A stretch of 34,196 bases of DNA from Mycoplasmatota bacterium (lineage in GTDB: Bacteria > Bacillota_I > Bacilli_A > Izemoplasmatales > Izemoplasmataceae). The notes beneath the pieces are model-generated. The model was not told the origin of the DNA. It saw only the letters and a program-made list of their open reading frames with translations, and searched no databases. Both the position numbers and the translations under genes were made by a program. This document shows, in pieces, positions 7,343 through 14,514 of the stretch; the first letter of the stretch is position 1; the number at the start of each line of letters is the position of its first letter. The stretch covers positions 1 through 34,196 of the forward strand of contig DAOVWR010000002.1 of NCBI GenBank assembly GCA_030636545.1, read 5' to 3'.

Positions 7343-8500
7343 ATGAGAATAGGGTTATTTAGTGATGCGTTTTATCCGATTATAAGTGGGGTTACTATAT
7401 CTGTAGCCACACTTTCTAAAGAATTAACTAAATTAGGACATGATGTAATTATCATTACAAATGGCCATGAATTAGCTACTTTTTCAGAGAATATTGTTAG
7501 GTTTGAAGGTACTAGATTACCAATGAAAGGATTAAGAGATTTTCGAATTGGTAAAGTAACAAATAAAAAAGTAAATAAGATTGGGACTTTGAATTTAGAT
7601 ATTATCCATTGTCATACTGAATTTACAATGGGAAGATTAGGAAGAAAAGCAGCCAAGAGATTTAATATTCCAGTTGTTCACACATATCACACAATGTATG
7701 AAGATTATATTCATTTTATTACTAAAGTGTTTAAGTCTCCATTAACTTTCTTATCTAAATGGTATAGTAAGAGTTTTGCTGATTCTGCGGATGAAGTAAT
7801 CTTTCCAACAATGAAAGTAAAAAATGCCTTTGATGGATATGGATATGAGAAATCATCACATATTATTCCAACAGGTATTTATTTAGATAAATTTAGAAGA
7901 CAAAATTATAAAAAAGCTTATTACAATGAAGCCAGAAAAAAATTAGGAATCAAGGAAAATGATTTTGTATTGTTATTCCTTGGAAGAATGTCGAGGGAGA
8001 AAAGTGTTGAAGCATTACTAAAAGAATTTAAGAAGATTTCGAAATCTAGAGATGATGTTAAATTACTATTAGTAGGTGGAGGACCAGACTTAAATTTCTT
8101 TAAAGACTTCGCCGGTGAACTAGGAATTAGTAATAAAGTTATTTGTACAGGAATGGTACCACCATTTGATGTTGCATTATATTATCATGTCGCAGATTTA
8201 TTCGTTAACTTCAGTGTTACTGAAACTCAAGGATTAACTTATATTGAAGCCTTAGCTTCTGGAGTACCATTATTAGTTAAGTATGATGACAATTTAGATG
8301 GTGTAATTAAAGCAGGAGAAAATGGATATTCATTTACTGATGATTTAGATTTTGGGCCACTCTTTAATAAACTTTATAATGATAAAGAATTATTTAATAA
8401 AATAACTAAAAACTCAAGTAAAGCTTGTATTGAAAGATTTAGTGCCGAAAATTATGCACTTAATGTATTAGATATATATAATGGTCTACTTAATAAATAA
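7343..8500 (+). CDS. Family 4 glycosyltransferase, diacylglycerol glucosyltransferase-like
   Basis: GT-B fold enzyme of 385 residues. The N-terminus MRIGLFSDAFYPIISGVTIS is the acceptor-domain start seen in processive and monoglycosyl diacylglycerol glucosyltransferases and in MgtA/PimB-like proteins. HCHTEFTMGRLGRKAAK and VHTYHTMYEDY (about residues 93-130) are the next family blocks. The donor domain opens near 205 with FLGRMSREKSVE, and the EX7E motif is in SVTETQGLTYIEA. A GTG nine bases upstream is in frame, but AGGTGA (7332-7337) favours the ATG used here. The likely reaction is glucosylation of diacylglycerol at the inner face of the membrane, giving the lipid anchor used by LtaS-type enzymes. 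The acceptor is inferred from similarity; other lipid acceptors are possible. Confidence 0.85.
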   Translation: MRIGLFSDAFYPIISGVTISVATLSKELTKLGHDVIIITNGHELATFSENIVRFEGTRLPMKGLRDFRIGKVTNKKVNKIGTLNLDIIHCHTEFTMGRLGRKAAKRFNIPVVHTYHTMYEDYIHFITKVFKSPLTFLSKWYSKSFADSADEVIFPTMKVKNAFDGYGYEKSSHIIPTGIYLDKFRRQNYKKAYYNEARKKLGIKENDFVLLFLGRMSREKSVEALLKEFKKISKSRDDVKLLLVGGGPDLNFFKDFAGELGISNKVICTGMVPPFDVALYYHVADLFVNFSVTETQGLTYIEALASGVPLLVKYDDNLDGVIKAGENGYSFTDDLDFGPLFNKLYNDKELFNKITKNSSKACIERFSAENYALNVLDIYNGLLNK

Positions 8501-8511
8501 GGAGTGATTTT

Positions 8512-9240
8512 ATGGATTTCTTTAGTTTTGATTATAATCCTAATTTAAGATTTGATATGTTTACAGGGATGCATCTAGTACAGTTTATATTGTTCATTAT
8601 TGTACTGATAATATTTTTCTTAGTTAAAGATAAAATATACAATTCTAAATATGAAAAATACTTTAGATACTCTCTAGCATCAATTTTATTAATAAACGAG
8701 ATAATATTAATCATAATTGAAGTAGGTGCAGGAGAAGTATATCTTCCTTTTCATCTATGTGCTATTAGCTATTTATTAACTATTGTTTTACTTGTTACTA
8801 ATAATGAGAAAATATTTATCTTTGTTTTCTTTACTGGAATTCTTGGGGGTATAGTATCTTTTGCTATTCCCGAATTCGGGAATGGTGGATATGATCGTTT
8901 TAGATTTTATGAATTCATAATTGCTCATTCAGCAATTATTTATGTTCCAATTTATTATCTTACTACTTACAAATATAAAATTAATTTTAAAAGATTCTAT
9001 TATGCACTAATAATTACCAACATATTAGGATTCTCAATGCTTGGTATTAATCTTATTTTACGTACAACAGAATTTCTTCCTGACGCTAACTATATGTTTA
9101 CAATGGGACCACCACCAGAAGTTGAAAGTATCTTTGGAGTTTTTCCATGGCATATATTAGTCTTTGAAGCAGTATTAATTGTTTCGTGTTATCTATTGTA
9201 TTTAGCTGGGAATAGTTATACTAAGAAATATATAAAATAA
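8512..9240 (+). CDS. YwaF-like integral membrane protein, copy 2
   Basis: Membrane protein of 242 residues with about seven helices, following the glycosyltransferase by 11 bases with a strong AAGGAGTGA box. The N-terminal FTGMHLVQFILFIIVLIIFF fits the YwaF start, and VYLPFHLCAISYLL (about 79-92) is the same L-P-F-x-x-C block as in copy 1. PEFGNGGYDRFRFYEFIIAHSAIIYVPIYYL and the late GPPPEVESIFGVFPWHILVFEAVLI are also typical. The two YwaF proteins are distant in sequence but equal in layout, so they may work as a heterodimer or on related substrates. No function is established for the family. A long terminator follows. Confidence 0.75.
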   Translation: MDFFSFDYNPNLRFDMFTGMHLVQFILFIIVLIIFFLVKDKIYNSKYEKYFRYSLASILLINEIILIIIEVGAGEVYLPFHLCAISYLLTIVLLVTNNEKIFIFVFFTGILGGIVSFAIPEFGNGGYDRFRFYEFIIAHSAIIYVPIYYLTTYKYKINFKRFYYALIITNILGFSMLGINLILRTTEFLPDANYMFTMGPPPEVESIFGVFPWHILVFEAVLIVSCYLLYLAGNSYTKKYIK

Positions 9241-9246
9241 CATAAA

Positions 9247-9281
9247 AAAAGGTATTTAGCATAATTTGCTAAATACCTTTT
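9247..9281. terminator. Bidirectional terminator between ywaF copy 2 and the LtaS-like gene
   Basis: Perfect 15-bp stem (9247-9261 with 9267-9281), 5-base loop, A-run before and T-run after. It serves the two convergent genes. Confidence 0.9.
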
Positions 9282-9283
9282 TA

Positions 9284-11224
9284 TTACTCTTCTTCATCTT
9301 CTTTTTTAAAGTAATCATATTGAAGTACTAGTAGATTATATTTATAATCATTTATAATTCTATGATTCATTGCAGCTAAATACTCAGGGGTGACATGTTC
9401 ATCAATAATAATATATTCTTCAGATAGTGATTGATAGCTATAATATTCACTAACAAAACTCATATCAGCAAATCTAACATAGTTTTCTGATGTTCCAAGC
9501 ACATCAACTCCAAATACTTTAGTATAATCAAATCGGAGCCCAAATAAATTTGATAGTGTTGGCATAACATCAATGGTTGACATATAGTTATCGATAACAC
9601 CATTAAGCAGGAATGAATTAGAATAAACGAGCATTGGTACATTATGAATATCCATATCAGAACCATCATCTTTCATATCATCATATTCCCAGATTGTTTC
9701 TTTATCAATTCCGTAAGCATAATGGTCTCCAAAGATCATTATTACTGTATCATCTAAATGTCCAGTTCTATCTAATTCACTAAAGAGATAGCCAAGGGCT
9801 TTATCAAGTTCAATATTTGCTGCAAGGTAATAAAAGATTTCTTCATCTAGTTCAATACCATTGTCAATTTCGTATTGAGTAACTAAGTCTTCATTTAATT
9901 TAGCAATCTCATGGTCTGCAGCATACTTAAAATGTCCAGAAACCGTCACATAGTTTAAGAAGAATTTATCTTCTCCATCTAAAATATTTACACAGTTTTC
10001 AAACTCTGAATAAGTGTGACAGTCTAGCGACTTTTCCATTAACTCTAAATCACTTTGCCAAGCATGGTTAAAGATTATTTTACCTGGCTCTGGATTGTCT
10101 AGCATTCCTAATTCTTCGCTTCCCATGTAATAATCATAACCTAATGCATGAGTATGAAAATCAGTTCTAGGATAAAAATAATCAGTATAATTATGGAATG
10201 AGTAAGTAACATACCCTTTATCAGAAAACATCTTTGGTAATGTATATTTAAAAGTATTTTCAGCATAAGCACTCATACTCAAAGTAACGTTTTTATCAGG
10301 ATAAAAAGATGTTTGAACTAAAAACTCAGAATCCGCAGTGCTTCGGTAATACAAAGGCGAATAAAAGTTTTCAAAATAAGCATAATTTGTTTTTAAATTA
10401 TATAGATTAGGTGTTAATTCTTCATTAATTGCAAATGTATCTAAACTTTCAGCCATGATTAAGATAAAGTTATTATCGACAAAAATACGTGAATAAGCAT
10501 TATAGTAATGAGGATCTCTATTTTCGAAAAAATCATCTAACAGTACATCATATTCAGATTCACTTAAAGGATTTTCTCTAAATAAACTAAAGAAGTCTCT
10601 TTGGGTATATGTTAAGAGACCAAACTTCTTAAGTGCATCTTGGGAGTTATACATATAAGTATATAAGTCCATATCACTATAAGTAATAATATTTTCTGTA
10701 CTTTCCACTGTTTCATTAATAGTTTGTAAAGAGCCGAAGAAAGTTAAGAAACCAAGCATCAATACAATGAGTGGTTGTTTTAATGTAGAATACTCAATAT
10801 TGAAGGTTATTAAGTGATATCTATTTAATAAATATAATGATGCAATTGGGAAGATATAGAATATATGCCAAAATCTAAAGGCGTATAAATAATCATTTAG
10901 GAATGATAATCCCATTGTGAAGTCTCCTGCGACAGTAATCGAATAGAATCCTTCAACGAAAGAATTATATATTTCTTGATTAATATATAGGAAAGTTATA
11001 ATAACAGTTAATGCAAATACTATTCTTCTAACTGTTTTCTCTTTGAAGAAACTTAAAAAAAACATCACCAATATAGAATATGATAATGAAAATAAGATAG
11101 CTCTAAAAAGATTCATATCAAAGTCTATCGTTAAAACTCTAACTTTGAATAAAATTTCTAAGTAAATAATTGATAATAGAATAAATGAAAACAATTTTAC
11201 TGAATTCAATATTTTACTTTTCAT
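9284..11224 (-). CDS. LtaS-like phosphoglycerol transferase / sulfatase-fold membrane protein
   Basis: Protein of 646 residues with five N-terminal membrane helices (roughly 10-30, 42-60, 66-82, 115-135, 150-168) and a large extracellular alkaline-phosphatase-fold domain. In the catalytic domain FILIMAESLDTF holds the metal ligand E259, and STADSEF holds the nucleophile threonine T296, matching the lipoteichoic acid synthase pattern. MIFGDHYAYG near 500 supplies the D and H ligands. Family members move glycerol phosphate from phosphatidylglycerol to a lipid anchor or growing chain; some are single-unit primases or phosphoethanolamine transferases. The extracellular domain is more acidic than usual and the C-terminus ends in KKEDEEE. 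It converges on the glycolipid cluster, which could make its lipid anchor. An AAAGGTG box and a good promoter precede it. Confidence 0.85.
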   Translation of the reverse strand: MKSKILNSVKLFSFILLSIIYLEILFKVRVLTIDFDMNLFRAILFSLSYSILVMFFLSFFKEKTVRRIVFALTVIITFLYINQEIYNSFVEGFYSITVAGDFTMGLSFLNDYLYAFRFWHIFYIFPIASLYLLNRYHLITFNIEYSTLKQPLIVLMLGFLTFFGSLQTINETVESTENIITYSDMDLYTYMYNSQDALKKFGLLTYTQRDFFSLFRENPLSESEYDVLLDDFFENRDPHYYNAYSRIFVDNNFILIMAESLDTFAINEELTPNLYNLKTNYAYFENFYSPLYYRSTADSEFLVQTSFYPDKNVTLSMSAYAENTFKYTLPKMFSDKGYVTYSFHNYTDYFYPRTDFHTHALGYDYYMGSEELGMLDNPEPGKIIFNHAWQSDLELMEKSLDCHTYSEFENCVNILDGEDKFFLNYVTVSGHFKYAADHEIAKLNEDLVTQYEIDNGIELDEEIFYYLAANIELDKALGYLFSELDRTGHLDDTVIMIFGDHYAYGIDKETIWEYDDMKDDGSDMDIHNVPMLVYSNSFLLNGVIDNYMSTIDVMPTLSNLFGLRFDYTKVFGVDVLGTSENYVRFADMSFVSEYYSYQSLSEEYIIIDEHVTPEYLAAMNHRIINDYKYNLLVLQYDYFKKEDEEE

Positions 11225-11250
11225 AAGTAATCACACCTTTACATCATATT

Positions 11251-11279
11251 ATTATACTTGATTTACTAATTTATTCCAA
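11251..11279 (-). promoter_or_regulatory. Promoter of the LtaS-like gene
   Basis: On the minus strand TTGGAA (11274-11279), a 17-base spacer and a perfect TATAAT (11251-11256), 27 bases before the start codon. Confidence 0.65.
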
Positions 11280-11356
11280 GAATGATATGAATATTTATTA
11301 AATCAAACATTTTTAATTTTGATACTTTGTATGGTAAAATTAAACTAAGATATTGC

Positions 11357-11385
11357 TTGACAATTATTGGACTATTGTCTAAAAT
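11357..11385 (+). promoter_or_regulatory. Promoter of the tRNA operon
   Basis: A perfect TTGACA (11357-11362), 17-base spacer and TAAAAT (11380-11385), 35 bases before tRNA-His. A second -10-like TATGGTAAAAT lies at about 11330-11340. Confidence 0.75.
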
Positions 11386-11419
11386 GTATATAGTCTCTTT
11401 AATGCAGACAAAGATTTAT

Positions 11420-11496
11420 GGCGATTGTGGTGAAGTGGTTAACACACCGGCTTGTGGCGCCGGCATTCGTGGGTTCGATTCCCATCAGTCGCCCCA
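11420..11496 (+). tRNA. tRNA-His (GTG anticodon)
   Basis: Cloverleaf read by eye: acceptor GCGATTG pairs with CAGTCGC, the anticodon stem CCGGC/GCCGG has loop TTGTGGC with anticodon GTG, and the T arm has GTTCGATTC. The extra G(-1) at 11420 faces discriminator C, as expected for tRNA-His. CCA is encoded at 11494-11496. Confidence 0.95.
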
Positions 11497-11499
11497 AAT

Positions 11500-11574
11500 T
11501 GGGCCATGGCCAAGTGGTTAAGGCACCGGACTTTGACTCCGGGATCGATAGTTCGACTCTATCTGGCCCAGCCA
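11500..11574 (+). tRNA. tRNA-Gln (TTG anticodon)
   Basis: Acceptor TGGGCCA pairs with TGGCCCA; anticodon stem CCGGA/TCCGG has loop CTTTGAC with anticodon TTG; T loop GTTCGACTC. Discriminator G and an encoded CCA (11572-11574). It starts 4 bases after tRNA-His. Confidence 0.95.
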
Positions 11575-11583
11575 TATTACTGT

Positions 11584-11666
11584 GCGGGTGTGGCGGAACT
11601 GGCAGACGCGCTAGACTTAGGATCTAGTTCTTAGGAGTGCAGGTTCAATTCCTGTCACCCGCACCA
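11584..11666 (+). tRNA. tRNA-Leu (TAG anticodon)
   Basis: Acceptor GCGGGTG pairs with CACCCGC; anticodon stem CTAGA/TCTAG has loop CTTAGGA with anticodon TAG. The long variable arm of a class II tRNA is present, the T loop is GTTCAATTC, the discriminator is A, and CCA is encoded at 11664-11666. Confidence 0.95.
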
Positions 11667-11675
11667 TATGTAATC

Positions 11676-11699
11676 AAAGCAACTTAGGTTGCTTTTTTT
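11676..11699 (+). terminator. Terminator of the tRNA operon
   Basis: Perfect 8-bp stem AAAGCAAC (11676-11683) with GTTGCTTT (11688-11695), loop TTAG, then more T. Confidence 0.85.
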
Positions 11700-11723
11700 A
11701 ATAGTTTTTTTTCTAAACCATTC

Positions 11724-11752
11724 TTGGTATGATTAGGTCGTTATGATATACT
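11724..11752 (+). promoter_or_regulatory. Promoter of the GGDEF-EAL gene
   Basis: TTGGTA (11724-11729), 17-base spacer and TATACT (11747-11752), with the extended TG at 11744-11745. This explains why the in-frame ATG at 11743 cannot be the start: it lies upstream of the transcription start. Confidence 0.6.
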
Positions 11753-11775
11753 GTTGTAGAGAAGAGGTGATAATC

Positions 11776-13077
11776 TTGATAGAATACGAAGATTTAGAGA
11801 AGATAGCATATACCGACATGCTAACAGGATTAAGAAATTTAAGTGGACTAATGCGTGATTATTATGCAGCTGATTTACGCGATGTTCATTTTGTTTATCT
11901 TGACATTGATGATTTCAATAAGATGACAGCTATTTTTGGAACTGATGCAATTGATGACATGTTGTTAAAAGTAGCCAAGACAATGAAAGATTATTGTGGA
12001 AAAGCTGATGTTTATCGTATTGGAGCAGATCAATTTATTACCGTTTCAGATAGTTCTTACATTTGTGAGCCTGATCAATTACATAAAATTTTGAAACAAC
12101 CTATTAAACACTATAATGTTCAAATTTTAGTAAATGCAAGTATCTGTGTTTTACATTATAATGACTTTGATGGAGCATCTTTAGAAGATGTTCTTAAATT
12201 AATGCATTTTTCGATTGATGAATCAAAACAAAAATACCGTAATGCCTTAATATTGGCTGATGATGCCTTAAAAGCGAGATTTATGGATAAAAAGAATATT
12301 GAATTGAATATTTATGAAGCTGTTAAAGAAGGACATTTCTTCCCAAAATTTAAACCATTTATAGATACTTTTAATGGTAAAGTTCTTGGCTTTGAAACTG
12401 TCTCAAGATGGCAATATGAGGATCGAGAAATTAAACCAGACAAGTTCCTCTCTATATCTGAATATACTGGGTTAATTTATGATATCGAAATGAAAATGTT
12501 TGAAGAGACTGTTAAATTTTTTAAAGAAATAGAAACTGATAAGAAAATAAAAGTACATAGAAGATTTAATGCGTCACTAAATTTCTCTGAATATACGCTT
12601 ATTAGAGTGAAAATTGATGATTTATTTACAATATTAGATAAGTATCAAGTTTTTGCTAAAAATATAATTATTGAAATTAAAGAATCAATAATAACTGATC
12701 CAGAAGCATACAATAAGATTAAGAAATTACATGAAGCAGGATTTTTAATTGCATTAGATGAATATTCAAACAATAATTCATCTTTGACATATTTAGTTGA
12801 TTTAAAAGTAGACATTTTAAAACTTGATGAGAGTTTATTAGATAATATTGATAACGATCAAGAGTATACAAGAATGCATAGTGTATATAAGTTTATTGTT
12901 GATATTGGAAGAAAACTTAATTTAACAGTAATATCGACAGGTATAAATAATAAGATTCATTTAAAACTAGTAAAAGATTTAGAGATTAATGTAGGTTCAG
13001 GAGAGTGTTTTTCTAGAGCAGTGAAGAAGAATGAATTTATTAGTTATCTTAAATCGAATCAGAAAGTTTGTAGTTAA
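11776..13077 (+). CDS. Degenerate GGDEF-EAL domain protein, probably catalytically inactive
   Basis: Cytoplasmic protein of 433 residues from a TTG start. AGAGGTGA at 11763-11770 fits this start; the upstream ATG at 11743 lies in the promoter. The N-terminal half (about 10-170) is a GGDEF domain: TDMLTGLRN and the metal aspartate block FVYLDIDDFNKM are intact, but the signature reads GADQF (83-87), so the catalytic acid is Q. The C-terminal half (about 180-425) is an EAL domain whose signature reads ETV (207-209). DDFG is DEYS (328-331), and the late E-G-V is T-G-I (T388), so metal ligands are missing. It should neither make nor break c-di-GMP, and may be a nucleotide sensor or a relic. It ends 7 bases before the antiporter genes, so it is probably co-transcribed with them. 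Confidence 0.85.
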   Translation: MIEYEDLEKIAYTDMLTGLRNLSGLMRDYYAADLRDVHFVYLDIDDFNKMTAIFGTDAIDDMLLKVAKTMKDYCGKADVYRIGADQFITVSDSSYICEPDQLHKILKQPIKHYNVQILVNASICVLHYNDFDGASLEDVLKLMHFSIDESKQKYRNALILADDALKARFMDKKNIELNIYEAVKEGHFFPKFKPFIDTFNGKVLGFETVSRWQYEDREIKPDKFLSISEYTGLIYDIEMKMFEETVKFFKEIETDKKIKVHRRFNASLNFSEYTLIRVKIDDLFTILDKYQVFAKNIIIEIKESIITDPEAYNKIKKLHEAGFLIALDEYSNNNSSLTYLVDLKVDILKLDESLLDNIDNDQEYTRMHSVYKFIVDIGRKLNLTVISTGINNKIHLKLVKDLEINVGSGECFSRAVKKNEFISYLKSNQKVCS

Positions 13078-13084
13078 TACTTAA

Positions 13085-13771
13085 ATGTTAAATCTATTAT
13101 CGACAACAACTAGTGAAAATATGACCTTATTTGAAATGCTTAGTGATAATATAATTTTTAGTATTGCAGCTTTGATTTTACTTGGGATTTTAGGTGGAAA
13201 GTTAGTTGAAATAATTAAATTTCCAAAAGTAACAGGATATATTTTGATTGGAATACTAATTGGTCCTGGTGTGTTTGGTGTATTAACGCACGAAATGTTG
13301 GACCATTTTATAATTATTAGACAAATGGCTATCGGATTTATTGGATATACTATTGGACTTGAATTAAAACTTAAAAAATTAATGAAGACTGGAAAGCAAG
13401 TAACAATTATTACACTATCTCAAGCTTTCTTAACAACGTTCTTAGTTTCTTCAGCAATAATAGTGTATTTATCTGTGACTGATGGAGATTATGCTTGGAC
13501 ATACGGATTAATCCTTGGAGCAATAGCTACAGCAACCGCTCCTGGACCAATTGTAGCTGTAGTAAAGAACTTTAGAACAAAAGGTCCAGTAACAGATATA
13601 TTATTACCTTTAGTTGCACTTGATGACGCTATTGGTATTATGATATTTGCTGTTATGCTATCACTTGGAGTATCATTGCTTGGACCATCAGGTGGTACTA
13701 ATGTTCTCCATATGATTTTAGAACCAGTTTTTGAAATAGGGATATCTTTTGTTATGGGAGGTATTTTATGA
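13085..13771 (+). CDS. CPA2-type cation/proton antiporter, N-terminal part (interrupted by TGA)
   Basis: First 228 residues of a Kef/NhaS-type Na+(K+)/H+ antiporter. It shows about six to seven membrane helices, KFPKVTGYILIGILIGPGVFG after the first helix, and IATATAPGPIVAVVKNF with LVALDDAIGIMIFAV, the exchanger core carrying the conserved aspartates. The frame is closed by TGA at 13769-13771, but the same frame runs on and codes for the rest of the transporter. In the paralogue at 14515 the stop position corresponds to about a glycine (GVVVGLVVSK), so GGA to TGA would explain it. No good ribosome binding site precedes the ATG, so translation may be coupled to the GGDEF-EAL gene. Unless the TGA is read through, the product is truncated and probably inactive. 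Confidence 0.8.
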   Translation: MLNLLSTTTSENMTLFEMLSDNIIFSIAALILLGILGGKLVEIIKFPKVTGYILIGILIGPGVFGVLTHEMLDHFIIIRQMAIGFIGYTIGLELKLKKLMKTGKQVTIITLSQAFLTTFLVSSAIIVYLSVTDGDYAWTYGLILGAIATATAPGPIVAVVKNFRTKGPVTDILLPLVALDDAIGIMIFAVMLSLGVSLLGPSGGTNVLHMILEPVFEIGISFVMGGIL

Positions 13772-13828
13772 GTTATTCGATTTGCTTTAGCTAAAAAGTT
13801 TAATAGAGATGATGATAAAGTTTTACTA

Positions 13829-14386
13829 ATGATGACAATTGGAATTGTTATCGCAGGAATTGGACTTGGACAAATTTTCCATGCTTCTGCAATATTGCTT
13901 CCGATGACAATTGGAGTTGTCTTAACTAATCTTATCGAAGAATCATATGAGAAAAGACTAACTAAAAATACTGATTTATTTAGTGCACCAATCTTACTGG
14001 GATTTTTTACATTAGCAGGTGCAGAATTAGATTTACATGTCTTAAGATTAATTGGCTTAATTGGTATAATTTATATAGTAGTTCGTGTAATAGGAAAGGT
14101 TTTAGGTTCTTACTTAAGTGCAAGAGCTTTGAAAGCACCGCCTACTGTTGTTAAGTATTTAGGATTTACTTTAATACCACAAGCAGGTGTTGCAATAGAT
14201 ATGGCATTAACTGCTGAACTAAGATTTGCCGCTATGCCAGGCTTTGAGGTAATTGGGTCTGAGATAATGACAATAGTTTTAGCAGCAACTGTAATTTATG
14301 AAGTATTTGGTTTGATTGTCGTTAAATCTGCCTTAACAAGAGCAGGAGAAATCGACGCTGGAAAAGTTGGATGGGATAAGACATAA
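13829..14386 (+). CDS. CPA2-type antiporter, C-terminal part (same frame after the TGA)
   Basis: In-frame continuation of the preceding gene. Coding-like sequence resumes straight after the TGA (VIRFALAKKFN at 13772), and the first ATG is at 13829. With the TGA counted as a residue, the whole reading is about 433 residues, very close to the 423 of the next paralogue. GVVLTNLIEESYEKRLTKNTDLFSAPILLGFFTLAGAELDL matches the paralogue's second half, and TLIPQAGVAIDMALTAEL is the last-helix block. A GGGAGGT box just before the TGA points at an ATG overlapping the stop (13768), but that frame closes after eight codons, so no clean restart is visible. It should be read as the second half of a broken gene. 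Confidence 0.7.
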   Translation: MMTIGIVIAGIGLGQIFHASAILLPMTIGVVLTNLIEESYEKRLTKNTDLFSAPILLGFFTLAGAELDLHVLRLIGLIGIIYIVVRVIGKVLGSYLSARALKAPPTVVKYLGFTLIPQAGVAIDMALTAELRFAAMPGFEVIGSEIMTIVLAATVIYEVFGLIVVKSALTRAGEIDAGKVGWDKT

Positions 14387-14395
14387 TAAATAAGT

Positions 14396-14424
14396 AAAAA
14401 CTCGACTTAATTGTCGAGTTTTTT
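14396..14424 (+). terminator. Terminator between the two antiporter genes
   Basis: Perfect 11-bp stem AAAAACTCGAC (14396-14406) with GTCGAGTTTTT (14413-14423), 6-base loop and T-run. Confidence 0.85.
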
Positions 14425-14442
14425 ATTTTCTTCTTAAATTAC

Positions 14443-14492
14443 TTGCAATATAACAATGATAGATGTAATATATAGTCCGGTTATTGTTATAT
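14443..14492 (+). promoter_or_regulatory. Promoter with a flanking 10-bp inverted repeat before antiporter 2
   Basis: TTGCAA (14443-14448), 17-base spacer and TAATAT (14466-14471). A perfect inverted repeat, ATATAACAAT (14448-14457) and ATTGTTATAT (14483-14492), straddles the -10: one arm in the spacer, one just after the expected transcription start. The first arm would not be transcribed, so it suggests an operator and not an RNA hairpin. Confidence 0.45.
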
Positions 14493-14514
14493 ATATACGA
14501 AAGAAGATGTTATC

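Noticed and set aside
11327..11634. Short open frames over the tRNA cluster
   Set aside because: They read through three clear tRNA genes and show no coding character.
11743..11775. ATG at 11743 as the start of the GGDEF-EAL gene
   Set aside because: It overlaps the -10 region of a good promoter; the TTG at 11776 has the ribosome binding site.
13769..13771. TGA as a selenocysteine codon
   Set aside because: It lies in a hydrophobic helix region where the paralogue has a glycine, and I see no stable hairpin directly downstream.
13768..13795. ATG overlapping the antiporter TGA, behind a GGGAGGT box, as a restart site
   Set aside because: It opens a different frame that stops after eight codons, so it cannot restore the antiporter.
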